Assembly (NCBI GenBank): GCA_020060215.1
Contig: JAGVAP010000143.1
Location: 3,116-67,115 of the forward strand
Reading direction: 5' to 3'
Length of the DNA: 64,000 nt
From: Deltaproteobacteria bacterium
Lineage (GTDB): Bacteria; Desulfobacterota; DSM-4660; Desulfatiglandales; HGW-15
This document shows positions 34,656 to 42,029 of the stretch, in pieces. How positions within the stretch are numbered: position 1 is the first letter of the stretch; each line of letters begins with the position of its first letter. Made by a program: the position numbers and the translations under genes. The notes under the pieces are model-generated. The model worked only from the letters and a program-made list of their open reading frames with translations. It had not been told where the DNA came from and searched no databases.

Positions 34656-34661
34656 CCTGTT

Positions 34662-34803
34662 TGAATCGATGGGTTTCGCTGCGCTCCACCCATCCTGCGC
34701 CTGAAGGTGAAGAGGGGTCCGGGGGTGGGGGTACACAAGAGAGGCGGGTGAGGCAGTTGGCGGTTTGTCCCTGTAGGATGGGTGGAGCGAAGCGAAACCC
34801 ATC
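34662..34803 (+). repeat. Inverted pair of GATGGGTTTCGC repeats
   Basis: GATGGGTTTCGCTGCGCTCC at 34669-34688 faces its inverted partner, AGGATGGGTGGAGCGAAGCG at 34776-34795 and on to AAACCCATC. The ~80-base loop differs from the loop of the related pair at 57763-57854. Confidence 0.85.
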
Positions 34804-34807
34804 TATT

Positions 34808-35725
34808 TTGAGAAAAGTCGCAGTCATAGGCGCGGGCACCATGGGGCATTCCCTGGCCCAGGTCTTTGCCCAGGGGGGATACGAGGTCTCGCTGAGCGAT
34901 ATCAGGGAAGAGGTCCTGAATCAGGCGCTCACCCTCATCGCCGCGAACCTGGAGACCCTCGTCGAGATGGGCCTTGAGGAAACAAGAGGCATACCGTCGG
35001 TGCTTGGCCGTATCCGGACGACGACCGGTCTTGCAGAGGCCGCCGCGGGGGCGGACCTGGTCATCGAGGCCATCGTCGAAAACCCGCACGCCAAGAAAGA
35101 CCTGTTCTCGGATCTGGACCGGTTCGCGCCTCCCCATGCGATCCTGACGAGCAATACCTCTTTCCTGGACATCTATCGATTTGTCGAGACGAGCCGCCCT
35201 GAAAGGGTGATCATCGTCCACTGGTTCGCGCCCCCGCATATCGTCCCTCTGGTCGAGATCGTACCCGGTCCCCGAACCTCCCCCGAGACCGTTTCGTCCA
35301 TAAAGGAGATCGTCGAAGGGCTGGGCAAGCAGACGATCGTCCTGAAGAGATTCCTCCCCGGGTTCATCGTCAACAGACTCCAGTCCGCTCTCACAAAGGA
35401 GGTATTGTTCCTGCTCGAAAACGGGTATGCGGATCCACAGGACATCGACAAAGCGACCAGGGCGGGCTTCGGGCTTCGAATCCCGATCCTCGGACTCGTG
35501 CAGCGAATGGACTTCACGGGGCTGGATCTCATGCAAAGCGTCCTGGAGAACAGCGGCAAACGCTCACCCGTGATAGACAGGCTGGTTTCAGAGGGAAAAC
35601 TGGGGGTGAAGAGCGGGCAGGGGTTCTACGACTACGGTGAGAGGAGCGTGGAGGAGGTCCTCCGGGAGAGGGACCGCAAGCTGTTGAAGCTGAAGGAGTT
35701 CCTGAAAGGGCTGGGAGAGATCTGA
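34808..35725 (+). CDS. 3-hydroxyacyl-CoA dehydrogenase
   Basis: 305 residues if TTG 34808 is the start (MRKVAVIGAGTMGHSLAQVF); earlier in-frame codons are repeat DNA. NAD-binding GAGTMG, then TTGLAEAAAGADLVIEAIVEN, SNTSFLDI, and VHWFAPPHIVPLVEIVPGPRTS with the catalytic His-containing motif (usually HFFNP, here HWFAPP). FLPGFIVNRLQSALTKEVLFLLENG is the C-terminal helical domain. The HWFAPP variation suggests a non-standard substrate. It oxidises 3-hydroxyacyl-CoA to 3-ketoacyl-CoA, consistent with the hydratase just upstream. Confidence 0.9.
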   Translation: MRKVAVIGAGTMGHSLAQVFAQGGYEVSLSDIREEVLNQALTLIAANLETLVEMGLEETRGIPSVLGRIRTTTGLAEAAAGADLVIEAIVENPHAKKDLFSDLDRFAPPHAILTSNTSFLDIYRFVETSRPERVIIVHWFAPPHIVPLVEIVPGPRTSPETVSSIKEIVEGLGKQTIVLKRFLPGFIVNRLQSALTKEVLFLLENGYADPQDIDKATRAGFGLRIPILGLVQRMDFTGLDLMQSVLENSGKRSPVIDRLVSEGKLGVKSGQGFYDYGERSVEEVLRERDRKLLKLKEFLKGLGEI

Positions 35726-35826
35726 AGAGAAACAGAGGGACGAAGGACGGCCGCTGCGCTAGGACGAGGGACGAAGAAGATGCCTGGCTAGAGGTAAGCC
35801 CAGCCGCTGGCCGAGGCCAGTTTGAT

Positions 35827-35948
35827 TGAACAGGAAGCTCTACAGGGTGTCAGGTCTCAGGTTTCGGGTGTCAGCCCGCTTATCGATCAATTTCCTGACA
35901 CCTGAACACTGAAACCTGAAACCTCTAACTTGACGAAGTTTCATATAA
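35827..35948 (+). repeat. ~120-base dispersed inverted-arm element, copy 2
   Basis: GAACAGGAAGCTCTACA to GTTTCATATAA, with the arms GGTGTCAGGTCTCAGGTTTC and ACACTGAAACCTGAAACC. It is very similar to 21126-21246, with a diverged loop. Confidence 0.85.
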
Positions 35949-35951
35949 GAG

Positions 35952-35985
35952 ATCAGAGGTCAGAGGTCAGAGGTCAGAGGTCAGA
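35952..35985 (+). repeat. Heptamer tandem array GAGGTCA
   Basis: Four to five consecutive copies of GAGGTCA directly follow the dispersed element. Confidence 0.85.
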
Positions 35986-36111
35986 AAGAACAGAGGGACG
36001 AAGGACGACCGCTGCGCTAGGACGAGGGACCAAGAAGAGGGCAGCCTGGGCGCTTGCCGCCGAGCCGGCAAGACTGATCGCGGAGGAAACTTCTTCTGGT
36101 TTTTTCTTCTG

Positions 36112-36181
36112 TAGGAGCAAGCTCCTGCTTTCGATCTTCTCGGGTCTGAATGAATCGTCCCGTTTACGGTGCTCCTACAGG
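36112..36181 (+). repeat. REP-like element, loop in orientation B
   Basis: GTAGGAGCAAGCTCCTGCTT opens the element and GGTGCTCCTACAGG closes it. The loop starts CGATCTTCTCGG, the orientation of the 63892 copy. The right arm is degenerate. Confidence 0.8.
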
Positions 36182-36311
36182 CGGTGAAGTTTGACATCAC
36201 GATGAGCATTTCAGTTTCCCAAATCCTGTTGATCCTGTAATCCTGTCTGGACTCTTGTTTCATGCCAACGAACAACCAGCCACCCGCAACTTACCACCCC
36301 CCACGAACGAC

Positions 36312-37625
36312 CTACAAAATCCGGTAGAACCCCTCATCGAACTCCGGCTGCCCCTGGAGACGCGACAGCAGCATGGCCGGAAATCGGCCCGGGTCTTCCA
36401 GAAGGGAGCGCTCGACCGGTATCCCGGCCCGGTGAAGGGCGTCGGCGACGTCCTTCATCCGCGGAGGGCATCCTTTCACCGCGATCATCTCCTTGATGTC
36501 CGGGTTCTCCCGGTGGGCTTGGACCATGCACTTGCCCAGGAGGATCGTCTTCTTCTTCCCGGGCGAGGGCGACATGAGCTTCCCGGTCAAGATCTCGACG
36601 TCGTCCCAGGGCGAGCGCTTCCAGGCGGATGCAACGGCCGTGAGAATGGGGCTGCTGATCATCGAACAGTAGGTGCACACGGAATGGTCGTATTTCCGGA
36701 AGGAGAGGCCCCGGATGCCCATTTTGGCCAGCGGCAGAGGAAGGGTGCCGTCTTCATTGAAGAGGAAACGGTGTTCGTGGAAAGAGGCTACGGTCTCGAT
36801 GCGCTCTCCTGCAGCTTCCACGTCCGAACCATCCGTCGGCCGCCCGCGATTCCGGGCCGCAAAGGCAAGATAACCCACGTCGGCCGGGTCGTGGCCCAAG
36901 ACCCTTGCGCCGACCAGATCCGCGGACAGGATGTCCCGGGAACCGATGAGGACATTGCTTCGACGCGACCGCCCGTCGTAACCCGGTCCACGCTCCAGGG
37001 AGAATATACCGTCGATCAAGGTAAGGAGGGGAGGCATCCTGTCGGCCAGTCTGGAAATCATGAAGTGGAGCTCACGCTCGGAAGTGGCGGCGTGGCACTT
37101 CTTGCGGGAAGCCATATCGATGGTTCCCTTGAGGTTCTTGATTCCGAGGCTCACCCGGGCTTGCGAATGGGTTTTCAGGACAGGCAGGTTCACCACAAAA
37201 TCGCTCTCCAGGATGTCGCTGTTGAAGCGGAATCTTACACCCTCCCCAAGATCCACGGACTGGAAGGTCCTCTGATGAAGATCCAGAACTTTGACGCCAT
37301 AGCGCTGATTCAGATGTTCGTACCCCAGCAGTCGAAAGGCCTGAGCAGGGATCTTTCGATCCCCCGATACAATGCCCTCCCCCAGTATGATCTCCTTGAC
37401 GCCGCAATCCTTGAGCAGGATCACCATGTCCTCGACCACCCGCGAGGTGGTGATGACCCCCCACTTCGGGAAGCGGCCCCCTTCCACCCAGAAGACGACG
37501 TTGGGTTTGAGAAAGACCCGGGCATGGGGCGGCAGATGATCCAGGCCGCCGCAGAGCGCTACGGCTTCTCTCACCGACACGAACGGTTCTTTGTAGCGGG
37601 TAATGGAAACGACGAAGGGCTTCAT
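36312..37625 (-). CDS. DUF362 protein, paralogue 1
   Basis: 437 residues from ATG 37625. Conserved segments are ARVFLKPNVVFW, FPKWGVITTSRVVEDMVILL, LGEGIVSGDRK, NSDILESDFVVNLPVLKTHSQ, SLGIKNLKGTIDMASRKKCH and LIDGIFSLERGPG. The C-terminal part has CTYC, GKCM and VKGCPP, four Cys that could bind a metal or Fe-S cluster. DUF362 proteins are of unresolved function; many have ferredoxin domains, but here only these Cys are present. Two close paralogues (48560 and 59471) lie in the same window, all beside acyl-CoA genes. It follows the oxidoreductase gene on the same strand. Confidence 0.85.
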   Translation of the reverse strand: MKPFVVSITRYKEPFVSVREAVALCGGLDHLPPHARVFLKPNVVFWVEGGRFPKWGVITTSRVVEDMVILLKDCGVKEIILGEGIVSGDRKIPAQAFRLLGYEHLNQRYGVKVLDLHQRTFQSVDLGEGVRFRFNSDILESDFVVNLPVLKTHSQARVSLGIKNLKGTIDMASRKKCHAATSERELHFMISRLADRMPPLLTLIDGIFSLERGPGYDGRSRRSNVLIGSRDILSADLVGARVLGHDPADVGYLAFAARNRGRPTDGSDVEAAGERIETVASFHEHRFLFNEDGTLPLPLAKMGIRGLSFRKYDHSVCTYCSMISSPILTAVASAWKRSPWDDVEILTGKLMSPSPGKKKTILLGKCMVQAHRENPDIKEMIAVKGCPPRMKDVADALHRAGIPVERSLLEDPGRFPAMLLSRLQGQPEFDEGFYRIL

Positions 37626-37698
37626 AGGACCAGCTCTACTCCTGTTTCGGATTTCGGGCTCTGGATTTCGGATTTGTTCGAAGCCCTGCGCAAGGGGA

Positions 37699-38817
37699 TC
37701 ACCCGGGGCCTTTCCCCCCATGTCCTGGACCGTAGCACGCCAGGGGCTTGCCCTCAAGGAGTGCCTCCATGCATCGATTGCACGACACGCAGGTGGATGG
37801 ACCTCGGTCGCCCCTCTGCCATCTCGCGATGAGGTCCGGCTCCCGTATGAGCGGCCGGCTCAGGGAGACCATGTCCGCCTCCTCCCTCTGAACAAGGTCC
37901 TCGGCCGTCTCAAATGACCTCACACCGCCCACCGAGACGACCGGGACATTCACCCTCTGCCTGATCTCACGGCACCATCGCCTGTAATAGGCCTCCCGGT
38001 CCGGCCGGGTGATCCCGGCACGGAACTCGGACTCATCATAGAGTCTTCCCCGCAAGCCCAGGCTGACTTCGATCGCGTCCACTCCGTCGGCGGCCAGGAT
38101 CTCCGCGGCAGCGAGTCCATCCCCGAAATGCAGGCCTCCTGAAAAGCCGTCCTCGACCCCGAGCTTGATCAGGAGGGGAAAGTCCTTGCCCACCTCTGCA
38201 CGAAGGGCGCGCACGATCTCACGATGCAGCCGCAGCCTTTTCTCCAGGCTTCCTCCCCATTGGTCCTCACGACGATTTGTGAAGGGGGACAGAAACTGGC
38301 TCAGCAGATAGGCATGGGCGCCGTGGATCTGAACGGCGTCGAATCCGGCCTCTCTGGCCCTTCCAGCCCCCCTGGCGAATGCCGCGATGGTCTCACGGAT
38401 CTCCGTCTCCTCCATCTCCCGGTGCGGGTGGGAGAAATGAGGATCATCAGAGACAAAGGATGGGGCGAGACCCGGCCGCTTCCGGTAGATCCTGCCCTTT
38501 TCCCGGCCCGCGTGAAAGAGCTGAATGGCGATCCTGGCCCCCAGGCGGTGGACGGTTCGGGCCAGCCGGGCGAGAGAAGGGATGTCCTCGTCCTTTACGA
38601 TAGAGTTCTGATAAGGGGAGATGCGGCCTTCAGGATGCACAAACACGATGCCGGTGACGATCAGACCCGTTCCGCCCCGTGCGAGCCCCTCGTACAGTGC
38701 GATCTGGCGGTCGGACACGGAGCCGTCCCTTTCAGCGCACCCGTCGAACGTGGCCGACCGGACGAAGCGGTTGGGAATCGTCATGCCCTTGATTCGAAAC
38801 GGCTCGAAAAGCATCAT
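37699..38817 (-). CDS. Old-yellow-enzyme family NADH:flavin oxidoreductase
   Basis: 372 residues. FMN-binding TIM-barrel motifs are FEPFRIKGMTIPNRFVRSAT, IAIQLFHAGREKG, AGFDAVQIHGAHAYLLSQFLSPFTNRR, and VNVPVVSVGGVRS with ADMVSLSRPLIREPDL. The end has CVSCNRCMEALL, the start of the Fe-S motif seen in 2,4-dienoyl-CoA reductases, but the second FAD/NAD domain is absent, so it is a single-domain form. It probably reduces an enoyl or dienoyl substrate. It lies between a thiolase and a DUF362 gene in one minus-strand run. Confidence 0.9.
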   Translation of the reverse strand: MMLFEPFRIKGMTIPNRFVRSATFDGCAERDGSVSDRQIALYEGLARGGTGLIVTGIVFVHPEGRISPYQNSIVKDEDIPSLARLARTVHRLGARIAIQLFHAGREKGRIYRKRPGLAPSFVSDDPHFSHPHREMEETEIRETIAAFARGAGRAREAGFDAVQIHGAHAYLLSQFLSPFTNRREDQWGGSLEKRLRLHREIVRALRAEVGKDFPLLIKLGVEDGFSGGLHFGDGLAAAEILAADGVDAIEVSLGLRGRLYDESEFRAGITRPDREAYYRRWCREIRQRVNVPVVSVGGVRSFETAEDLVQREEADMVSLSRPLIREPDLIARWQRGDRGPSTCVSCNRCMEALLEGKPLACYGPGHGGKGPG

Positions 38818-38865
38818 GCGCTCCCTCCCGGTTGCGATTTCTTTGGGGATCGGCGGGGCGCCCGT

Positions 38866-38893
38866 GATCGCAAGCAGGAGCTTGCTCCTACAT
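38866..38893 (-). repeat. REP half-element supplying the thiolase stop codon
   Basis: On the minus strand TGTAGGAGCAAGCTCCTGCT begins within the last codons of the thiolase; the TAG is the stop codon at 38890-38888. Confidence 0.8.
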
Positions 38894-40084
38894 GGACCGC
38901 ATCAGGTTTTCCCAGATCATCGAATATCCCTGCCCCCGTCCCACGCACATCGTGGTCAGGCCGTAGCGCGCCTTCGGATTCTCCTTGCACCTTCCCATGA
39001 TAAAACAGACCAGCCTGGGACCTGAAGCCGCCAGCGGATGCCCATAGGCCAAGGCCCCGCCCCAGCCATTCACCCGCGGGTCGTCAACCTTGACGCCCAA
39101 TCGATCCAGACAATATAGAGCCTGGACGGCAAAGGCCTCATTCAGCTCGATGATATCCATGTCATCCATGGTCAGTCCTGCCCTGGCCAATGCCTTCCTG
39201 GTTGCCGGTACGGGCGCAATCCCCATGATCCGCGGATCCACTGCCGCGAAACCGGTGCTCACCCAGCGCAGTCTCGGCTTCAAGCCGAGGCTGCGCGCCT
39301 TTTCCATGCTCATCATCAGCACCGCCCCGGCCCCATCGTTCAGCCCCGACGCATTCCCGGCCGTGACGCGGCCGCCCTTCTCGCGAAAGATCGTCTTCAG
39401 CCCGGCGAGGCCATCCATGGTGGTCCCGGGCCGAGGCTGCTGATCCCTGTCTGCGATCATCCGCGTTCCGTCCTGCATATCCACTTCGACGGGGATGATC
39501 ATCTCCTTCATCTTGCCGGCCCGGATGGCAAGATCGGCCTTTCTCTGGCATTCCACGGCGTAACCATCCGCCATCTCCCGGGTGAACTCGGGGAAACGAT
39601 CATGTATATTTTCGGCCGTCTGCCCCATCACGAAGGCCGATTCGTCCCCCATGACCTCCGCCGCCCTCGGGTGGGGATCGCGCATGTATCCCATGGGCAC
39701 ATGGCCCATGTGCTCCACGCCCCCTGCAATCAGACCATCGGCCATGCCGGTTGCGATCATGGCCACTGCGAACCCCATGGCCGTCAGCCCGCTGGCGCAC
39801 ATGCGGTCGATGGAGCACCCGGGGATCTCCCATCCCCACTCCGCAAGCATGGGGACCATGCGGCCGAGGGTCCCTCCCTGTTCCTTGATCTGGTTGGTCA
39901 CCCCCCAGATGCAATCGTCGATCATGTCCGGCCTGACGCTCGGATTGCGCTCCAGCAGCGCCTTCAGCACCGCGACAGCGAGATCCTCCGCCCTGGTCTT
40001 CCAGAAGAGCCCCTTCTCACCGGCCCTTCCAAAGGCGGTTCTTACCGCATCCACCACGACCACTTCATGCAGCTGCCTGCTCAT
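38888..40084 (-). CDS. Thiolase (acetyl-CoA acyltransferase), minus-strand cluster
   Basis: 398 residues. The nucleophile Cys is at 96 (SIDRMCASGLTA). ASGLNDGAGAV, ELNEAFAVQAL and GWGGALAYGHPLAASG carry the other thiolase motifs. The C-terminal acid/base motif, normally CxGGGxG, reads CVGRGQG. The protein ends soon after (WENLMRSM) because the stop codon is part of a REP-like element. It cleaves 3-ketoacyl-CoA with CoA, or condenses two acyl-CoAs. It is likely transcribed with the transporter and ligase genes upstream of it. Confidence 0.93.
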   Translation of the reverse strand: MSRQLHEVVVVDAVRTAFGRAGEKGLFWKTRAEDLAVAVLKALLERNPSVRPDMIDDCIWGVTNQIKEQGGTLGRMVPMLAEWGWEIPGCSIDRMCASGLTAMGFAVAMIATGMADGLIAGGVEHMGHVPMGYMRDPHPRAAEVMGDESAFVMGQTAENIHDRFPEFTREMADGYAVECQRKADLAIRAGKMKEMIIPVEVDMQDGTRMIADRDQQPRPGTTMDGLAGLKTIFREKGGRVTAGNASGLNDGAGAVLMMSMEKARSLGLKPRLRWVSTGFAAVDPRIMGIAPVPATRKALARAGLTMDDMDIIELNEAFAVQALYCLDRLGVKVDDPRVNGWGGALAYGHPLAASGPRLVCFIMGRCKENPKARYGLTTMCVGRGQGYSMIWENLMRSM

Positions 40085-40504
40085 GAATTTCCCCCGACCC
40101 CCTCTTGACCTGGGCGCTCATCCGGAAATGACCCTTCCGGATCCGCGCGTTTTTCCCCAAAGCACCTGACCCGTATCTGCAGGAGCAACCCCCGCCGGTT
40201 GTGACTCATCAAGGATCCGGCGCCTGTGATCGCAAGCAGGAGCTTGCTCCAGAGTCTTGGTCCCGCGTCCCTCGTTTCTTCATTCGATGCGGAATCGCAA
40301 GCAGAGCTTGCTCCTGCAACCGATGTTCCACGTTCGTCAGGTCTTCATTTCCTTTTTCATTCGACGTTCGATATCGGATGTTCGATGTCGGACGTTCATC
40401 ACTTCATAGGATTCCAAATGACCAGGGACCGATGGCCCAAGGACAAATCGCGATCTCCATGTTTTGTGAGAAGGGGTCCGGCGTGTCCTGCAACGGCGGT
40501 CTGG
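40085..40504. other. 420-base spacer with several REP fragments
   Basis: Partial REP-like sequences: GCAGGAGCAACCCCCGCCGG at 40180-40199, GCAAGCAGGAGCTTGCTCC at 40232-40250 and GCAAGCAGAGCTTGCTCCTG at 40297-40316. Around 40370-40402 are TTCGATATCGGATGTTCGAT short repeats. No gene is recognised between the thiolase and livF. Confidence 0.6.
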
Positions 40505-41254
40505 TCACAGCCCCAGGTAGGTCTTGCGGATCACCTCGTTCTGAAGCAATTCCCGGCCGGAGCCCTGGGCGATGATCTTGCCCGAAGAGAGCACGTAGTT
40601 CCGAGAGGCCATCTTGAAGACGGTGCTGACCTCCTGCTCCACCAGGAGCACCGTGATGCCGAGCCCGCTGACCTCTCTGATCTTCGCGAAGACCTCGGAG
40701 CGGAGCCTTGGGGCCAGTCCGGTCGAGGGCTCGTCGATGCACAGGAGTTTGGGGACGGACATGATGGCCCGTCCGATGGCGAGCATCTGCTGCTCCCCGC
40801 CGGAGAGGGTCCCGGAGATCTGTCCGGAACGGGCCTTCAGGATCGGGAACAGCTCATAGACCGTCCTCAGGTTTTCTTCCGTTTTCGCTCGGTCGGGTAC
40901 GAGATAGGCCCCCGCCCTCAGGTTGTCGACCACGGTCATCTCCCGGAAGGGCCTCCTCCTTTCCGGACAGTGGATCAAACCCCTCTTCACGATCAGGTGG
41001 GCGGGGATCTGGTCGATTCTCTCGCCCTCGAAGGTCACCTCACCCTTGATGGTAATGTCTCCTTTTGCGGAGCGCCTCTTGATCCGCTTTTCCCAGGAGA
41101 CCAGTCCGGTGATCGCCCGCAGGGTGGTCGACTTGCCGGCGCCGTTGGGGCCGACGAGGCTGACCAGTTCGCCCTTGTCTACGGCCAGGCTGATATCGTT
41201 GAGCAGCATGGCCTTGTCGTAACTGACGGTCAGATGGGAAACTTCCAGCAGCAA
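40505..41254 (-). CDS. livF: Branched-chain amino acid-type ABC transporter ATPase LivF
   Basis: 249 residues from TTG 41254, preceded by GAAGAGGAGAAA on the minus strand. GPNGAGKSTTLRAITG is Walker A, TLSGGEQQMLAIGRA the signature and LLCIDEPSTGLAPRL Walker B. KTYLGL at the end is a usual LivF C-terminus. A ~15-residue insertion (SWEKRIKRRSAKGDI) follows Walker A. With a ligase gene inside the operon, the substrate may be an organic acid rather than an amino acid. Confidence 0.92.
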   Translation of the reverse strand: MLLEVSHLTVSYDKAMLLNDISLAVDKGELVSLVGPNGAGKSTTLRAITGLVSWEKRIKRRSAKGDITIKGEVTFEGERIDQIPAHLIVKRGLIHCPERRRPFREMTVVDNLRAGAYLVPDRAKTEENLRTVYELFPILKARSGQISGTLSGGEQQMLAIGRAIMSVPKLLCIDEPSTGLAPRLRSEVFAKIREVSGLGITVLLVEQEVSTVFKMASRNYVLSSGKIIAQGSGRELLQNEVIRKTYLGL

Positions 41255-41255
41255 T

Positions 41256-42029
41256 TCATTTCTCCTCTTCGCCCAGGTAGGCCTCGATGACGGTCGGATC
41301 GGCGACGATCTCCTCGGGTTTGCCGTCGGCTATGATGGTGCCGAAATTGAGCACGATGATACGGTCCACGATCTTCATCAGCTGCTGCAGCTTGTGCTCC
41401 ACGATGATCATGGCAGGGCCCTCGGAATGGAGCCTTCCGAAACGCCCGCCCTTGTGGAGCCTCTTGATGGACTTGGCCATCAAGTCGGTCTCTGCCGGGC
41501 TCAAGCCGCCGAAAGGCTCATCCAGGAGCAGAAGCTCCGGCTCGGTTGCGATGGCCCTGGCCACCTCCAGTCTCTTCAGGTCCCCCTGGGAAAGGGTGGA
41601 TGCCTTTTCCAGCGCCACGTCGGAGATCCCCGCGAACTCGAGTGCATCCATCGCCTTGGCCTCGATCTTCTTCACCCATTCGCCTCTCTTCATGGCCCGG
41701 GGGCACAGGCATGAAACCATGACATTGGCGACGATGGGGAGCCGCCTGAAAGGCCGCATGTTCTGGAAAGTGCAGGCAATCCCCAGGTTCACAATGTCCC
41801 AGGTCTTCATCCCGACGATGTTCTTGCCCTTGAAGGCGACATAGCCGGTGTCCGGCTTCAGGATGGATGTGATCAGGCGCAGCAGGGTGCTCTTGCCCGC
41901 GCCGTTCGGCCCGATCAGACCGAGGATCTCGTCACGCCCCATGGTAAAGCTCACGTTGTGGATGGCGCTGAGTCCACCGAATCGCTTCCTAAGCTTCTCT
42001 ACGACCAGGAAGGGCTGGCTCATCATCAT
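41256..42029 (-). CDS. livG: Branched-chain amino acid-type ABC transporter ATPase LivG
   Basis: 257 residues. VEKLRKRFGGLSAIHNVSFTM, GPNGAGKSTLLRLITSI (Walker A), STLSQGDLKRLEVARAI (signature LSQGD) and LLLLDEPFGGLSPAE (Walker B). It overlaps the acyl-CoA ligase stop by four bases, so the two are translationally coupled. It pairs with LivF at 40505. An insertion (KGGRFGRLHSEGPAMIIVEH) precedes the H-loop region. Confidence 0.92.
   Translation of the reverse strand: MMMSQPFLVVEKLRKRFGGLSAIHNVSFTMGRDEILGLIGPNGAGKSTLLRLITSILKPDTGYVAFKGKNIVGMKTWDIVNLGIACTFQNMRPFRRLPIVANVMVSCLCPRAMKRGEWVKKIEAKAMDALEFAGISDVALEKASTLSQGDLKRLEVARAIATEPELLLLDEPFGGLSPAETDLMAKSIKRLHKGGRFGRLHSEGPAMIIVEHKLQQLMKIVDRIIVLNFGTIIADGKPEEIVADPTVIEAYLGEEEK

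Larger units (their letters stand above)
35726..36311. other. 586-base spacer full of dispersed repeats
   Basis: It separates plus-strand and minus-strand blocks (convergent ends). It holds the ~120-base element at 35827-35948, a GAGGTCA heptamer array at 35952-35985, a REP-like element at 36112-36181 and an ATCCTGTTGATCCTGTAATC tract at 36226-36245. No gene or clear terminator is seen. Confidence 0.65.
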
